Of a DNA stretch of 16,068 nucleotides, positions 13,820 to 16,068 are shown piece after piece. Position numbers and translations under genes: made by a program. The stretch lies in contig JAICVV010000011.1 in the NCBI GenBank assembly GCA_025935155.1, positions 1 through 16,068 on the forward strand, read 5' to 3'. Origin of the DNA: Alphaproteobacteria bacterium (GTDB lineage: Bacteria; Pseudomonadota; Alphaproteobacteria; Micropepsales; Micropepsaceae). The stretch's first letter is position 1. Each line of letters starts with the position of its first letter. The notes beneath the pieces were generated by a model. That model saw nothing but the letters and a program-made list of their open reading frames with translations. It made no database searches and had not been told where the DNA came from.

Positions 13820-16068
13820 TTGAGCGAAGAAGGACAACTTCCGGCGCCCCCATCTGCGCCCGGCACCAGCCCCATCGCCATCGAGGAGGAGCTCCGCCGC
13901 TCGTATCTCGATTACGCCATGAGCGTGATCGTGAGCCGCGCGCTACCGGATGCGCGCGACGGCCTCAAACCGGTGCATCGCCGCATCCTGTATGCGATGG
14001 GCCAAATGGGGGTGGATTGGAACAAAAAGTACATCAAGTGCGCCCGCGTGGTCGGCGAGGTGATGGGCAAATATCATCCGCACGGCAACCTTGCGATCTA
14101 CGATGCATTGGTGCGCCTAGCGCAGGATTTCTCGCTCCGCCTGCCGCTGGTGGATGGGCAGGGCAATTTTGGCTCCATCGACGGCGATCCGCCGGCGGCC
14201 GAGCGCTACACCGAATGCCGGCTCGCCAAGGTTGCGCACGCGTTGCTGGACGATCTTGACAAGAACACCGTCGAATTTCGTGACAATTATGACGGCTCGG
14301 AGCGTGAGCCGTCGGTGCTGCCAGCGCGCTTTCCGAATCTGTTAGTAAACGGCGCCGGCGGCATCGCGGTGGGCATGGCAACGAACATCCCGCCGCACAA
14401 TCTGGGTGAAGCGATCGATGCGTGCCTCGCTTATATCGATGACCCGTCCATCACTCTCGATGCGCTAACGGAGATTGTGCCAGGGCCGGATTTCCCGACC
14501 GCTGGCATGATTATCGGGAAACAGGCGGCGCGCGCCGCGCTGGCCCGTGGCCGCGGTTCCATTCTCATGCGTGCCCGCTGCCACATTGAGGAAATCCGCA
14601 AGGACCGCGAAGCCATCATTGTCACCGAGCTGCCCTATCAGGTGAACAAGGCGAAGCTGCAGGAGAAGATCAGCGAGATGGTGCGTGACAAGCGCATCGA
14701 GGGCATTTCCGACATTCGCGACGAGAGCGACCGGCACGGGATGCGCGTCGTAATCGAGATCAAGCGGGATTCCTCGGCAGAGGTGGTGCTGAATCAGCTC
14801 TATCGCTTCTCGGAGCTGCAGACGACCTTCGGCGTCAACATGCTGGCCCTGAACGGCGGCCGCCCCGTGACGATGAATCTGAAGGATATGATCGGCGCGT
14901 TCACGGCTTTCCGCGAGGAGGTCGTCACCCGACGCACGCGTTTCGAGCTCGCCAAGGCGCGCGACCGTGGGCATATCCTTGTCGGGCTCGCCATCGCCGT
15001 CGCCAACATCGACGACGTTATTCACCTGATCCGCAGTGCGCCCGACACCGCGACTGCAAGGGCTCGGCTGATGGAGCGTGCGTGGCCCGCCAAAGATGTG
15101 GCCTCTCTTGTTGCGCTGATCGCCGACCCGCGCCACGTGGTGGCGCAGGACAACTCGATCAAACTGTCGGAAGAGCAGGCGAAGGCCATTTTGGAAATAC
15201 GGCTTGCGCGCCTCACTGCGCTTGGCCGGGACGAAATCGCCGACGAGGTCGCGAAACTCGGAGAGGCCATCAAGGATTATCTCGAAATTCTCCGCAGCCG
15301 CGCGCGGGTGCTCGCCATCGTCAGAGACGAACTCACCGCCATAAAGAGCGAATTTTCCACGCCGCGGAAAACTGAACTGGTTGACGCCGAGGTTGAGCTT
15401 GAGGACGAAGCGCTGATCGAGCGCGAAGACGTGGCGATCACCGTCACGCATGCCGGCTACATCAAGCGCACGCCGGTGGCGGAGTACCGCGTGCAGGGCC
15501 GCGGCGGAAAGGGGCGCGCCGGCATGGCGACGCGCGAGGAGGATTTCGTCACCAGCATCTTCGTCGCCAACACCCATGCGCCGCTGGTATTCTTCTCCTC
15601 GACCGGCATGGCATACAAGCTGAAGGTATGGCGTTTGCCGCAAGCGCGCATCCAGGGCCGCGGCAAGGCGATGGTGAATCTGCTGCCGCTGTCGGAAGGC
15701 GAACGCATCGCTACCATCCTGCCGCTGCCAGAAGACGAGTCGCAGTGGGAAAAACTGAATGTGGTGTTCGCCACCAAATCCGGCAGCGTGCGCCGCAACG
15801 AGCTGTCGGACTTCGTCAACATCAACCGCAATGGCAAGATTGCCATGAAGCTTGACGAGGGTGACGGCATTGTCGGCGTGCAAATTTGCACTGATCTGGA
15901 CGACGTTCTGCTGACCACGCGCGCAGGCAAATGCATTCGCTTCGCGCTGACGGACCTACGGGTGTTCGCCAGCCGCGCATCCACTGGCGTCCGCGGAATA
16001 AAGCTGGCCAATGGGGACGAAGTGGTCAGTCTATCCCTGTTGCATCATTCTGATGCTACCACGGCGGA
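13820..16068 (+). CDS. gyrA: DNA gyrase subunit A (3' end outside window)
   Basis: GyrA is the breakage-reunion subunit of DNA gyrase, which with GyrB introduces negative supercoils. The frame is open from a TTG at 13820 (AAGGA 6 nt upstream) to the right edge, giving 749 codons. The N terminus [37 protein letters not shown] is typical. The active-site tyrosine is Tyr130 in ERYTECRLA, and the tower and coiled-coil regions follow. The GyrA box, which sets wrapping activity and separates GyrA from ParC, is QGRGGKG (559-565), with Gly where E. coli has Arg. The quinolone-resistance region reads [10 protein letters not shown] (86-95): Leu91 and Asn90 occupy E. coli positions Ser83 and Asp82, while Asp95 (E. 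coli Asp87) is kept. About 150-180 C-terminal residues are expected beyond the window. Confidence 0.97.
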   Translation, partial: MSEEGQLPAPPSAPGTSPIAIEEELRRSYLDYAMSVIVSRALPDARDGLKPVHRRILYAMGQMGVDWNKKYIKCARVVGEVMGKYHPHGNLAIYDALVRLAQDFSLRLPLVDGQGNFGSIDGDPPAAERYTECRLAKVAHALLDDLDKNTVEFRDNYDGSEREPSVLPARFPNLLVNGAGGIAVGMATNIPPHNLGEAIDACLAYIDDPSITLDALTEIVPGPDFPTAGMIIGKQAARAALARGRGSILMRARCHIEEIRKDREAIIVTELPYQVNKAKLQEKISEMVRDKRIEGISDIRDESDRHGMRVVIEIKRDSSAEVVLNQLYRFSELQTTFGVNMLALNGGRPVTMNLKDMIGAFTAFREEVVTRRTRFELAKARDRGHILVGLAIAVANIDDVIHLIRSAPDTATARARLMERAWPAKDVASLVALIADPRHVVAQDNSIKLSEEQAKAILEIRLARLTALGRDEIADEVAKLGEAIKDYLEILRSRARVLAIVRDELTAIKSEFSTPRKTELVDAEVELEDEALIEREDVAITVTHAGYIKRTPVAEYRVQGRGGKGRAGMATREEDFVTSIFVANTHAPLVFFSSTGMAYKLKVWRLPQARIQGRGKAMVNLLPLSEGERIATILPLPEDESQWEKLNVVFATKSGSVRRNELSDFVNINRNGKIAMKLDEGDGIVGVQICTDLDDVLLTTRAGKCIRFALTDLRVFASRASTGVRGIKLANGDEVVSLSLLHHSDATTA

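Noticed and set aside
14465..15883. Long open frame antisense to gyrA (472 codons)
   Set aside because: The sense strand is unambiguous gyrA. The antisense product is His/Asp/Arg-rich with no motifs, the usual effect of third-position GC bias.
1..16068. CRISPR array, tRNA, rRNA, insertion sequence or phage genes
   Set aside because: No regularly spaced repeats, cloverleaf-like sequences, rRNA-like sequence, transposase, integrase or phage structural genes were seen on either strand.

Overview
The window looks like a chromosomal segment of an alphaproteobacterium. GC content is moderately high by eye. TrmFO is present, UvrA has a Ser-substituted first zinc module (CPVS), and a GTTC-N7-GTTC type SOS box lies upstream of ssb. 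The order uvrA / ssb / gyrA is also typical of that class. I cannot place it to genus; a member of the Rhizobiales/Micropepsales side is only a guess.

Layout. 1-333 is the 3' end of a glutathione S-transferase gene. 487-1725 (cfa, cyclopropane fatty acid synthase) converges on 1729-3072 (trmFO, tRNA U54 methyltransferase) with only 3 nt between the stops. 3157-3851 is a vapBC toxin-antitoxin pair, with a good promoter so close to the vapB start that its mRNA is probably leaderless. It converges, again with a 3-nt gap, on an amidase-signature hydrolase (3855-5279). 5377-6303 encodes a multi-pass membrane protein of unknown function. The minus strand then carries a CHY zinc-finger protein (6443-6775), an orphan 3' end of uvrA (6778-7090), a ParE/RelE-type toxin and its antitoxin (7105-7616), a 71-aa hypothetical gene (7690-7905) and the intact uvrA (7947-10901). 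11142-13100 is an OafA-type acyltransferase fused to an SGNH domain. It is followed by ssb (13218-13667) with an SOS box in its promoter, and by gyrA (13820 to the right edge, incomplete).

The most unusual part is 6778-8271. The last ~107 codons of uvrA occur twice in direct orientation, flanking a small cargo (hypothetical gene plus toxin-antitoxin pair). The two copies differ at about 28 of 260 aligned positions. In the inner 220 nt all ~20 differences are synonymous, so both copies evolved as working uvrA ends before they met. This points to recombination with a diverged uvrA allele that brought the cargo along, not to a local duplication. The orphan end sits 2 nt from the CHY zinc-finger gene and is probably the remnant of the older uvrA.

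Two further oddities concern uvrA. Its coding sequence contains an in-frame palindromic repeat (about 10102-10182) that adds a Pro/Gly-rich stretch before the first zinc module. The ancestral divergent uvrA-ssb control region is also split by the acyltransferase gene: the SOS box stays beside ssb, and I see none beside uvrA. In gyrA, the quinolone-resistance region has Leu at the position of E. coli Ser83. No rRNA, tRNA, CRISPR, transposase or integrase is visible, and no gene-free stretch exceeds 300 bases.
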